NCBI GenBank assembly: GCA_944324435.1
Contig: CALUWH010000014.1
Coordinates: 1 to 46,751, forward strand
Length of the DNA: 46,751 nt
Direction of reading: 5' to 3'
DNA from: Candidatus Gastranaerophilales bacterium
GTDB lineage: Bacteria; Cyanobacteriota; Vampirovibrionia; Gastranaerophilales; Gastranaerophilaceae
The position numbers and the translations under genes are program-made. The notes below the pieces were generated by a model, which worked only from the letters and a program-made list of their open reading frames with translations, was not told where the DNA came from and did no database searches. The number at the start of each line of letters is the position of its first letter. Position 1 is the first letter of the stretch. Shown one piece after another: positions 26,425 to 34,547 of the stretch.

Positions 26425-26663
26425 CCAGACAGTTTTAAGTGACCAAGGTTTTTTAGTGAATAGATTTTAAACTTCTTCTAAACTTATCAACCCATCAATT
26501 CCTAAACCCTTAAACTTCTCCTCAACTCCTCAACCTCTAATCCCCTCCTCCCCCCCCCATCTAAGCCCTCTCCCTTTTGGGGTATTGTATACGTGGGAGA
26601 GGGAGGGTCGCTCTCTGGTCTCACTAAGGAAGAGATTAATAAATAATCTCTTCCCGGACAAGT
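26425..26663. other. Noncoding region with pyrimidine tract and two more hairpins
   Basis: No gene is seen. A C/T-rich tract (26515-26580) includes a run of nine C. CCCTCTCCC (26566-26574) pairs with GGGAGAGGG (26595-26603). GGAAGAGATTA (26628-26638) pairs with TAATCTCTTCC (26644-26654), 10 nt past the stop of the leftward large gene, and may serve as its terminator although no T-run follows. Confidence 0.5.
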
Positions 26664-29600
26664 TTACTTGCTATAACTGGTGACTTCTTCCAGCAACGCG
26701 TATATAAGTTCGTCCAGCTTTTTAGCTTCATCTGCGTCATAACGTTCACTGGCTTCATCATTTTTAGTGAAGTTAAAATTATCATCAGCGCCGAAGAATT
26801 CTTTGAGGGCTTTGTACTCTTCTGTATCTTGGAGTTTCATTGAAGCCGCTTTTCTCATTAAAGCTTTTGGAATCCTGTTGCAAAGTGCTTTACCGGGTTT
26901 CTTCCCAGCGGATATGCTCCATTCATTTGCAATATATTCCATCAAGCCTTCTGTTGGAGACATGTCTTGGAATGCGGTCAGTATACCCGTAACATTATCG
27001 GGTGTTACATATTGTTCAAACCCTTCCTCAGTTGCTCTGAGCATTTTGGCAATGTCACCGCTGCCTGCTCCTTCCAGCTCTTTAAACATTGCAACACCGT
27101 GTTGGTATCCTGTCATAGAGACTTTACGGTAAGAAGTCCTATCATCATCTGTGAGCTCTTTGCCGTCTTCACCTATATAAATACAATTCGTCTGATACAC
27201 GGTATCACCGATACTATATCTGTCTGCCATAGGCTTACCATCAATGACTACCTGGCTTATTAAGTGATTCTGGACAGCATTATCAAGAAATTCGGCATAA
27301 TCTTTAAGCAGCACCCTGCCATGATAAGTCGTTTCAAAGACCGTCATACGGGTTTTGTCGTCCCAGGCTGCTTCAATAGCGTTTATTGATGTTAAGGTAT
27401 CGTATGGAATAAGGGATTTGTCAAGCTTACATATTTTTTGTATAAACTCACAGTCGTTTGCATTCTCTTGGACAAGTTCTTTAATCTTGGCTTTGATTAG
27501 CTCAGGGTTTCTGTCTTTGAGCTTTGCAATTGTATCCAAATCATCTTTGCCGAAAGATTGTAATATTGCTTCCAGACATTTTAGTGCATCACCCTTTTTG
27601 CAGTCTTTTAGCAGCAAGACATTTAGCAGTTTGTCCATGTCAACGCCTTCAGGCAGTTTGGATTTGTCAAATGTAATATTTCCATCTTTATCAATCTGCA
27701 TACAGAATTTTGTCATTGCAAGTTTGCTGGCTTCAGAGATTGTGCTGTATGAGCCAACATGTTTAAGCAGTCTCTTCATAACCTCCGGTTCGCTGCCGAA
27801 TTTTTCGATAATTTTGTCATACGGAAGATGATAATTTTTGTCATAAGCGACTTTGTTATCAATAAAGTCGATAACCTCTTCTTTTGTGGTCATCTTATCT
27901 ACCATTTCCGCATAATGCGGTACGGTGTAGGTGCCAGTCAGAGCTTGTTCTGCCCCTTCGTTGTATTCACCCTTGCCCATATCTTCAAGCTTAATTGATT
28001 TAACAAGGGCTTCTTTCATAGAGTCCTCAGAGTAACCGGCCAGAGTATACATCTCGCCCTCAGTTGGGCGTCTTGATGGGGTAAAGGTATATGTTTTATT
28101 TCCGTTTTCATCTGTTGTGACATTAAAGTATGTCTCAAGAACTTCGGTTTTATAAGCATCTTTCTGCTCATCTGTCATATCAGTTGTATCAAGCCATGCA
28201 AAGAGTTTTTCTAAATATTTGGTATTTTCAAGGTTGCCTTTGTCTTCTAAAAACAGAGTTTTAGCCCTGTCAACAATTGCTTTTGCAACTTCTTTTTGGT
28301 CTGCTTCCGGAAGGTGACCTATCTCAAAATATGTAATTTCCAGTCCGTTATTTTTAATAACATCCAGAATATCTGCCTTAGAAGCGTTCAACTCGTAGGC
28401 ACAAAATGCTAACACTGTACGTACGAATACCGGATCTGTCTTGTCTTTGTACTCATGATACAGTGCCTGCAGTTTTTCTTTTTTCTTAGTCTCATCTGTT
28501 TCTTTTATGGCCTCATTGTACTTAGCCTGAAACTCTTTTACAAGCTCTTTATCGTAGGCACCAAAAAGATTTTCGCCATTATCTATAGTGACTGCTGAAG
28601 CATAGACGATATTGCCGTCTTTATCATAACTAAGTGAAACGACAGTATTTCCTTCCCCATCTTTTTCTATTATTGCTCCATTATGTAGTGCAACAGAACT
28701 TAATATTTCTTTCAGCTTATGTTCTGTTTCTGTCAGTCTCACGCCGGCTTTTTCCTTGTCACGGATTTCTTTGTATATACCTGCGACAAGCCTGTGTGCT
28801 TCTTCGTCATGCAGAAGGACTGTAAGTTCTGCTTCATTGCCGTATAGTAGCAGGTTTCTTATAACCTCCGGATTTCTTGTAAGAATCAAATCTTTCACAA
28901 GAGCTTTGTATTCAGCGCTTGTAGGGTCAACAAGATCTGTCGTCATGCGCAGAGTTTCAGCCGCTTCTTTTAATACTTCAATATTGCCGTTGGTTACTTT
29001 GATTCGGGTCAAAACCGCCTGTAAATTAGCTGCTTTTCTTGCTTTTGCAGCATCCTCCGTTTCATTTGCAACAGGATTCTTTATTACAGCTTCTTCATAA
29101 GCCTTTTTATTTGCCTCAACTTCTTCAACAGTTGCTCCGGTAATTAATACTCCGTAAACTTCCGTTGTATAAATGGTTTCAGCATTTTCGCCCGTACCTT
29201 TGGTATATTTCTTAATGCCCGGTTTGTCAGGAACATCTTCTCCCCGGCCCCAGCTTGCGTCAAGCCCGTTCGACGAAACCGTAATGCTGCTTGTTGCAGG
29301 CGGATTTGCTCCTCCTGAAGCAGGTGGATTTGCACCGCCTGATGCCGGTGGGTTTGCTCCTCCTGAAGCCGGTGGGTTTGCTCCGCCTGATGCCGGTGGA
29401 TTTGCTCCTCCCGAAGCAGGCGGATTTGCTCCGCCTGATGCCGGTGGATTTGCTCCGCCTGATGCCGGTGGATTTGCTCCGCCTGATGCCGGTGGATTTG
29501 CTCCGCCTGGTGTCGCAGGTTTACCTACGATTATTACTGCACCAATATAAATAACATTTACATTCTTAATATTATTTATTACTGCTATCTGTGCTATACG

Positions 29601-30122
29601 CTCATTTATTGCTTTATATGTCGGCTCAACTCCTTCTGCCTCCAATACCCTTTTTGCAATTGTGTATAAATTATCGCCTTTTCCCACTGTATGCGTAACT
29701 CCCTGCGCAAACTCTTCTTTCAAGGCTTCCTTATCATATTTCTGCGCAATGTTCTGGATATACTGGTTAAATGCTCCTTGAGAAGTCTTTCCATCTTGCG
29801 ATACAACAGTCTCCTTGACGGGTGCATGAGTGTTAATAAATGTCTCAATATTTACACCGGAGGAGAAAAAGTCGCGGCAATACTTATCAATATCGTATTT
29901 TTCAATATTCCCCTGCATATTGGCAATGGCTTTTTCAATTAAAGCCAATTCATTAGCGTTGACAATCTTATCACCGCCTGCTGCATGACCGGAGTTATCA
30001 ATTAAATCAAAAAGAGGTGCAAGTTTCTTTAACTTTTCATTCTTCGCTAAATCTGCATACCTATCTCCTTCATTAATGGTAATCTGAGTTCCATCTGATA
30101 GTTTTACGCTAATACTGCCCAT
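26664..30122 (-). CDS. Large EF-hand/LysM protein with PPASGGAN repeat linker
   Basis: A 1152-residue protein without signal peptide. In order: an EF-hand/dockerin-like segment at residues 38-64 (FDLIDNSGHAAGGDKIVNANE), read as pieces; a LysM domain at about 142-201 (HTVGKGDNLYTIAKRVL ... VIYIGAVIIVG); a linker of nine 8-residue PPASGGAN-type repeats at about 205-280; and an 850-residue, highly charged, mainly helical region with no domain I can name. LysM implies peptidoglycan or chitin binding. I choose the ATG at 30122 since AAAGGAG lies 5 nt upstream; the frame opens 10 codons earlier. The gene is preceded by a sigma-28-like promoter at 30183-30209. Confidence 0.85.
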   Translation of the reverse strand: MGSISVKLSDGTQITINEGDRYADLAKNEKLKKLAPLFDLIDNSGHAAGGDKIVNANELALIEKAIANMQGNIEKYDIDKYCRDFFSSGVNIETFINTHAPVKETVVSQDGKTSQGAFNQYIQNIAQKYDKEALKEEFAQGVTHTVGKGDNLYTIAKRVLEAEGVEPTYKAINERIAQIAVINNIKNVNVIYIGAVIIVGKPATPGGANPPASGGANPPASGGANPPASGGANPPASGGANPPASGGANPPASGGANPPASGGANPPASGGANPPATSSITVSSNGLDASWGRGEDVPDKPGIKKYTKGTGENAETIYTTEVYGVLITGATVEEVEANKKAYEEAVIKNPVANETEDAAKARKAANLQAVLTRIKVTNGNIEVLKEAAETLRMTTDLVDPTSAEYKALVKDLILTRNPEVIRNLLLYGNEAELTVLLHDEEAHRLVAGIYKEIRDKEKAGVRLTETEHKLKEILSSVALHNGAIIEKDGEGNTVVSLSYDKDGNIVYASAVTIDNGENLFGAYDKELVKEFQAKYNEAIKETDETKKKEKLQALYHEYKDKTDPVFVRTVLAFCAYELNASKADILDVIKNNGLEITYFEIGHLPEADQKEVAKAIVDRAKTLFLEDKGNLENTKYLEKLFAWLDTTDMTDEQKDAYKTEVLETYFNVTTDENGNKTYTFTPSRRPTEGEMYTLAGYSEDSMKEALVKSIKLEDMGKGEYNEGAEQALTGTYTVPHYAEMVDKMTTKEEVIDFIDNKVAYDKNYHLPYDKIIEKFGSEPEVMKRLLKHVGSYSTISEASKLAMTKFCMQIDKDGNITFDKSKLPEGVDMDKLLNVLLLKDCKKGDALKCLEAILQSFGKDDLDTIAKLKDRNPELIKAKIKELVQENANDCEFIQKICKLDKSLIPYDTLTSINAIEAAWDDKTRMTVFETTYHGRVLLKDYAEFLDNAVQNHLISQVVIDGKPMADRYSIGDTVYQTNCIYIGEDGKELTDDDRTSYRKVSMTGYQHGVAMFKELEGAGSGDIAKMLRATEEGFEQYVTPDNVTGILTAFQDMSPTEGLMEYIANEWSISAGKKPGKALCNRIPKALMRKAASMKLQDTEEYKALKEFFGADDNFNFTKNDEASERYDADEAKKLDELIYALLEEVTSYSK
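29302..29517. repeat. Nine 24-bp tandem repeats within the LysM protein gene
   Basis: Units of 24 bp (GGATTTGCTCCGCCTGATGC plus four bases on the plus strand) repeat about nine times with silent or conservative differences, and the last unit is degenerate. Each codes for the octapeptide PPASGGAN on the minus strand. The copies at the plus-strand right end are nearly identical, a sign of recent unit duplication. Confidence 0.9.
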
Positions 30123-30182
30123 ATAGTCTCCTTTCTTTTGGACCTTTATCACATATCGCTAAAAATCTTACTTATATTTACC

Positions 30183-30209
30183 TTTACGGCACTTTTGAAT
30201 AAAACTTTA
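30183..30209 (-). promoter_or_regulatory. Sigma-28 (FliA)-like promoter of the LysM/EF-hand gene
   Basis: On the minus strand TAAAGTTT (30202-30209), an 11-bp spacer and GCCGTAAA (30183-30190). The consensus is TAAAGTTT-N11-GCCGATAA, so the -35 is perfect and the -10 matches at six of eight bases. The predicted leader is about 54 nt with an AAAGGAG ribosome binding site. Confidence 0.75.
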
Positions 30210-30421
30210 GTCGAAAATATAAAATTGTTACAAAATTTTACAATTGTTTGACTGAAAAATTCTTCTAAGAATTTAAAATTAACAATTATACCCGAGCAAA
30301 TCTCTTTATAAAACTTTTAACTTTTAACATAACATTCCTTACCTGAAAAAAATATTCAAAAATTCATCTTTACATTTCCTTTACAAAATTAAAATACATG
30401 GCAATTTTTATTTTTAGCTGC
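30210..30421. other. AT-rich noncoding divergent region
   Basis: Between the LysM gene and the rightward paralog pair no gene is seen. The stretch is AT-rich with multiple TTTACA/TTTTAA words but no strong structure. It joins the leftward sigma-28-like promoter and the rightward promoter at 30445-30450. Confidence 0.4.
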
Positions 30422-30422
30422 T

Positions 30423-30450
30423 TTTAAATACATGTTCCTGTTGATATAAT
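30423..30450 (+). promoter_or_regulatory. Putative promoter of the PxFKG paralog pair
   Basis: TATAAT (30445-30450) is a perfect -10. TTTAAA at 30423-30428 with a 16-bp spacer is a moderate -35. The predicted leader is about 44 nt. Confidence 0.5.
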
Positions 30451-30500
30451 CAAATTTAGGGATGGTGTAGTGAGCAGGTTTGCTCTGCCGGAATATGTGT

Positions 30501-32159
30501 ATGATAAACAAAATCGAAACTAGCCAATTAAATAGCAGCAACATTAGCACCCACAAAAATAACAAAGGAAGAGAACAGAATCCTAGTTTTAAAGGTCTGG
30601 GGGCTCTTGCCTTGCAGGGAATTCAGGCGTGCGAAAGAATGCCTATGATAAATGTTGCAGTTGTTGATATGTTGTCTGCAATTCTCCCGAGAACAATTGT
30701 AGAATCAATGACAAACTGGTTTGCAGGATTTGAAGCCTTTAGAAGAGAATCATCAGGCCTCATTGTAAACTGCCTGATTCCGAGTATGATAACCCTCGGA
30801 ATTGCTAAATGTATAAACAACGGCTTTATGCCAAAAGGAATCAATATGTCTGACTGCTGGGCAGACAGTGCATTAATTGATAAGGCAAAAGATTATTATA
30901 CAAATTCTTCGGGCGCTGACAAATCAGAAAAAGTAAAAGAGTGCCTTAAAAATATCCTCGGTGATACCCAAGGCTTCGACGGCAAAAACAAAGTGATTTT
31001 TAAAGAAGCTCTTTCTGCGGAAGATATGGAAAGGTACGCGTCAGAACTTGCAGAAATTTCACGCTCAAATAAAAAGAATAAAGAAGTTAATAAAGCAGTT
31101 AAAAAGATTGCAAATGAAATAATCGAAAAAACTCACGTTGCGGAAAATATTAATGTAGTAAGCGGAAAAACCAGCGTCGGCGCAGGTTCTGTTACAACGC
31201 TGCTTGAAGATTCCGTAAAATTCTACAAGGGATATCAGAGTGCAGGAGCAGGCGCAATAGAAGATTTCGCAAGAAGAAGTAAAAATCTTGTTAAGGCAAA
31301 AAGCTGGATCGGATTAGCCGTTGTGCTTCCGCTTGCAATCTCTATGCAGTACATTAACCGCTGGATTACAGGAAAAGTCTCCGGAGTTAAGGGAGCCCCG
31401 ATATATGACGATTTCGGCAAGAATAGAAATAATATAGAAGAAGATCCTAAGGCAAAAGAAGGATTGCTAAAACAAAAATTAATCTCTATTTCATCAATGA
31501 TTGGCGTGTCGCTGCTTTCTATGATGAAAAAACCTACATTGGGTATGCTGGAATTTAAGGGAAGCTTCCCGACTATGGATCAGGCTAGAATTATTTCAAC
31601 TGCAACTTTCGCATCAAGAATGGCCGCTGCTGATGATAAGAATGAGCTTGCGGAAGCTACGGTAAGAGATATTGCAACCTTCTCAAGCTTGTATTTCCTG
31701 GGAGATTATGCAGCTAAAGCGGCGGCAACGATTATACAGAATAAAACCGGAGTTACACTTCTCAACGAAACTAAACAACTTAAAAAAGATGCAAATGTAT
31801 TCCAAAAAGCATGGCATTGGGTTAAAGATATTAACATAAAATCTTCTGAAGAAGTCGTAAGCAAGACCCAAGAGGCGCTCAAAGGACTTAAGCCGACAAA
31901 AGAACAAGCCGCGCAAATTGAAAAAGAAATAAAACGTGCAAAGAATTTACGTTCCGCTTGTCAGGTAACCAACCTTGGTGTATCATTAGCATTGTTAGGG
32001 ATTGTAATTCCTGTATTTACACGTAAAAATACTAAGAAAAAACATGAGCAGGCGCTGAAACTTGCTCAAGAAAAAGCACTAACCGAAACAGAAAAAGATG
32101 AAAAGCCCGGAATAATACCGGATTATTCGGAATATACTCCTGCAAAACTCAGGGCTTAA
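30501..32159 (+). CDS. PxFKG-motif membrane protein, paralog A
   Basis: A protein of 552 residues of no family I know. A polar Asn/Ser-rich N-terminus ends in NPSFKGLGA. Hydrophobic segments appear near LIVNCLIPSMITLGIAKC, WIGLAVVLPLAISMQYIN, SISSMIGVSLLSMM and LGVSLALLGIVIPVF. A second FKG block, FKGSFPTMDQARII, is followed by SRMAAADDKNEL and YFLGDYA. The next gene has the same layout and these same blocks, so the pair is a diverged tandem duplication. I prefer ATG 30501 (GGAA 7 nt upstream) over 30495 or a TTG at 30480. No cleavable signal peptide is seen. Confidence 0.82.
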   Translation: MINKIETSQLNSSNISTHKNNKGREQNPSFKGLGALALQGIQACERMPMINVAVVDMLSAILPRTIVESMTNWFAGFEAFRRESSGLIVNCLIPSMITLGIAKCINNGFMPKGINMSDCWADSALIDKAKDYYTNSSGADKSEKVKECLKNILGDTQGFDGKNKVIFKEALSAEDMERYASELAEISRSNKKNKEVNKAVKKIANEIIEKTHVAENINVVSGKTSVGAGSVTTLLEDSVKFYKGYQSAGAGAIEDFARRSKNLVKAKSWIGLAVVLPLAISMQYINRWITGKVSGVKGAPIYDDFGKNRNNIEEDPKAKEGLLKQKLISISSMIGVSLLSMMKKPTLGMLEFKGSFPTMDQARIISTATFASRMAAADDKNELAEATVRDIATFSSLYFLGDYAAKAAATIIQNKTGVTLLNETKQLKKDANVFQKAWHWVKDINIKSSEEVVSKTQEALKGLKPTKEQAAQIEKEIKRAKNLRSACQVTNLGVSLALLGIVIPVFTRKNTKKKHEQALKLAQEKALTETEKDEKPGIIPDYSEYTPAKLRA

Positions 32160-32175
32160 TCTAATAAAGGCAAAA

Positions 32176-33837
32176 ATGAAAGTACAACCGGATCGACAAC
32201 AGAATAGCGTTATCAAAAACCAACAAACACCAAAATTTAAAGGTGCAGGAGACACAGCTCTCAGGTATCTCGCAACAAATCAGGCAATTGGTGCAAACGG
32301 CGTTGATTTCTGCTTTATGGTAACACCAAGGACTGCAAGCGATATGATTAAGCGCGGCCCTGCTGCCGGCATGGAAACCCTGAGACGTGAGATTATGGGT
32401 ACTATAAACGACAGCTTAATCGGGTCTTACGGCATTGTTGCAGGAAGTTTGATTGCTTTTGCACTGAACAAAAAATTCGGTCTGAACGTAAATAAAATGT
32501 TTACTGCTCCGGAAACTCTGAATATTCTTGCGGAAAATAAAGCCGAACAGTTAAAAAACAATCAAACCCAGCTTGATTATATTAAGAAAACTCTATCCAA
32601 CGTCAAAGCTTATAATCCGACTGCAAAAGGCGCTGATGCTGACGGGTTTATAAGGATTTCCAAAGAAACCATTGACGAAGCTGCAAAATATTTTGATGAA
32701 TCTTTAAATAATAAGGATTTGCACTTCAAAGAATGGACAAAGGATGAGACCGCCAACGCAAGAAATGTTATTATGAATAAAATAACTGAAAACACGGGGG
32801 CGCAGTCTACTTATATATTGGAATCCGCTGACAAAAAAATCGCAAGCCATACGAATTTGAAAACACTCCTTGATGATATGTATCTTGTATCTCACTCTTT
32901 CAACAAGGAAAATGTTAACAATGCTTTTAAAAATCAGATTCAATCAGGCAGTTCAATAAAAGAAAATGCTTTCATAAAAGGGCTCTCAAAGTTTATGAAA
33001 ACAAGAGCCGGAATGGGATTTGCAATAGCATCGGCAGTCGGGCTCTCTGTTCAGCCGATTAATATGTATTTAACAAAACTCAAAACAGGTACCGACGGTT
33101 TTGTCGGTGTAGAAGGGCGTTCTAAAGACAACAGCGCAGGTTTTATGGCTCTAAAAACAGCAAGCAGCGCAGCATTTTTCAGTATGATTCTTGCAACATT
33201 AAAAATGTCGCCGCTCAAATTTATTACTAACCCTTCAAAGTTTATGGACAAAATGGCGTTCAAAGGTGTTTGGCCGACAATCAGCCAATTAAAAGGGGTT
33301 TATGGTGTTACGATTATTTCAAGAATTTTCTCTGCCCGTGATAAGGACGAACTCAGAGAAGTTCTGACTAAAGATACACTTGGTTATTTAAGCTGGCTGG
33401 TGCTGGGCGATATTGTTAACAAGATGGCAGCTGACGGTCTCGATAAATCCGTTATTAATTACAAGGCAAGCGATAAAGATAAAAATCTTTTCAAACGTAC
33501 GTTTAATGCAACATTGAAAACAAGAGACGAAATTCTTATTGAAACTCTTGCTAAAAACGGTATTAAGACAACAAAAGAAAAAGACGGAAAAACGATTGCT
33601 AAAACTTTCAAAGAAATGTTGAAAGATTTGGATAACATAAAAGACAGCAATATTAAAAAGCTTACTCGCAAACGTTTGAACACACTTAACAAAGCACAGC
33701 TTGCAGGCTACTTGTTCTCAGGACTTGTACTCGGATTAGGTATTCCGAATTTGAATATCTATATTACCAACACTCTTGATAAAAAACAAAAAGCACGGAA
33801 AATGAAAGAAATAGGGCAGATGAAAATGAGTGCTTAG
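32176..33837 (+). CDS. PxFKG-motif membrane protein, paralog B
   Basis: A 553-residue homolog of the preceding gene, 16 bp downstream. The N-terminus has TPKFKGAGDTALRYL, then PRTASDMIKRGPAAGMETLRRE matching paralog A's PRTIVESM...FEAFRRE. The conserved core is FKGVWPTISQLKGV, ISRIFSARDKDEL and LSWLVLGDIV. Hydrophobic segments are near YGIVAGSLIAFALNK, GMGFAIASAVGLSV, SAAFFSMILATLK and AGYLFSGLVLGLGIPN. Function is unknown. The stop codon overlaps the end of pgeF on the other strand. Confidence 0.85.
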   Translation: MKVQPDRQQNSVIKNQQTPKFKGAGDTALRYLATNQAIGANGVDFCFMVTPRTASDMIKRGPAAGMETLRREIMGTINDSLIGSYGIVAGSLIAFALNKKFGLNVNKMFTAPETLNILAENKAEQLKNNQTQLDYIKKTLSNVKAYNPTAKGADADGFIRISKETIDEAAKYFDESLNNKDLHFKEWTKDETANARNVIMNKITENTGAQSTYILESADKKIASHTNLKTLLDDMYLVSHSFNKENVNNAFKNQIQSGSSIKENAFIKGLSKFMKTRAGMGFAIASAVGLSVQPINMYLTKLKTGTDGFVGVEGRSKDNSAGFMALKTASSAAFFSMILATLKMSPLKFITNPSKFMDKMAFKGVWPTISQLKGVYGVTIISRIFSARDKDELREVLTKDTLGYLSWLVLGDIVNKMAADGLDKSVINYKASDKDKNLFKRTFNATLKTRDEILIETLAKNGIKTTKEKDGKTIAKTFKEMLKDLDNIKDSNIKKLTRKRLNTLNKAQLAGYLFSGLVLGLGIPNLNIYITNTLDKKQKARKMKEIGQMKMSA

Positions 33838-34478
33838 AGTTTTAAAACAGCAAGGTGTCTGTTTCTAGTGCCGTTTTCTTTCCTGTATGAATAGAAAAAA
33901 TCGTTATTGCAGCTTGTGCAGTATGGGCAGATATCAATTTTGTTGACGCCGATTTCTTCAAGCTGACGTGCGTTGATAAGTTTCAAATCAACGTTCATAC
34001 CGTTATATAAGCCGTCTTTGCTCTTAACGGTATCCAGCAATTTTTCTTTAACATCTTCGCCTACTTCATAGCAGCAAACTGAAATTGCAGGCCCTATAAG
34101 CGCAATGATATCACGAGGATTAGATTCCATTTTTTCAATAGTTTTAGGCCCGATTTTCGCTGCAGTTCCCCTCCAGCCGGCATGAGAAACCGCACCGATT
34201 TTCTTTTTCGTGTCATAAAAAATCAAAGGAGTACAGTCCGCAAATCTCAAAAAAACAGCGTCGTTTTGATTTGTAAGAATTAAACCGTCAGTATTCGGAT
34301 ATTCAATCCTTTTATCTACAATTTCTACATTTGAGCTGTGGGTTTGATTCGGCGATATTACACGAGAGCCCAATACAGCAAGGTCAAACTCGTCTCTTGT
34401 TGTAAAAAAAGCGTTCGGCTCTTGGAGTAAATCGCTTCTAAGAATCTTTTTTTCTCCGAAATTATCAAAATAAAACAT
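33834..34478 (-). CDS. pgeF: YfiH/PgeF (LACC1-like) family enzyme
   Basis: A 214-residue member of the multicopper-like DUF152 family (YfiH). The metal-site motifs are visible: QTHSSNVEIVD, RFADCTPLIFYD and AVSHAGWRGTAAKIG, with GPAISVCCYEVGEDV later. Members have been reported as purine nucleoside phosphorylase/adenosine deaminase-type enzymes or as peptidoglycan-editing factors (amide/ester correction); which applies is unclear. The SD is weak (CAGGCAG). It lies downstream of thrS, separated by the 34506-34541 hairpin. Confidence 0.9.
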   Translation of the reverse strand: MFYFDNFGEKKILRSDLLQEPNAFFTTRDEFDLAVLGSRVISPNQTHSSNVEIVDKRIEYPNTDGLILTNQNDAVFLRFADCTPLIFYDTKKKIGAVSHAGWRGTAAKIGPKTIEKMESNPRDIIALIGPAISVCCYEVGEDVKEKLLDTVKSKDGLYNGMNVDLKLINARQLEEIGVNKIDICPYCTSCNNDFFYSYRKENGTRNRHLAVLKL

Positions 34479-34505
34479 AGGCTGCCTGATTTAGATAGAG
34501 AATAA

Positions 34506-34541
34506 TTAGTAAATAGTGAGCATTGGCTCACTATTTACTAA
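34506..34541 (-). terminator. Strong hairpin after thrS
   Basis: A 16-bp perfect stem, TTAGTAAATAGTGAGC (34506-34521) with GCTCACTATTTACTAA (34526-34541), around a 4-nt loop, 7 nt after the thrS stop. On the minus strand it is followed by TTATTCTC, a weak U-tract. Confidence 0.6.
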
Positions 34542-34547
34542 AACATT

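Noticed and set aside
29302..29517. Possible CRISPR array
   Set aside because: Units are contiguous 24-bp tandem repeats without spacers and lie inside a coding region.
29173..29554. Plus-strand frames with GGFAPP(D/E)A repeats
   Set aside because: They are mirror frames of the 24-bp repeats in the LysM protein gene; the minus-strand frame is far longer and has a ribosome binding site and promoter.
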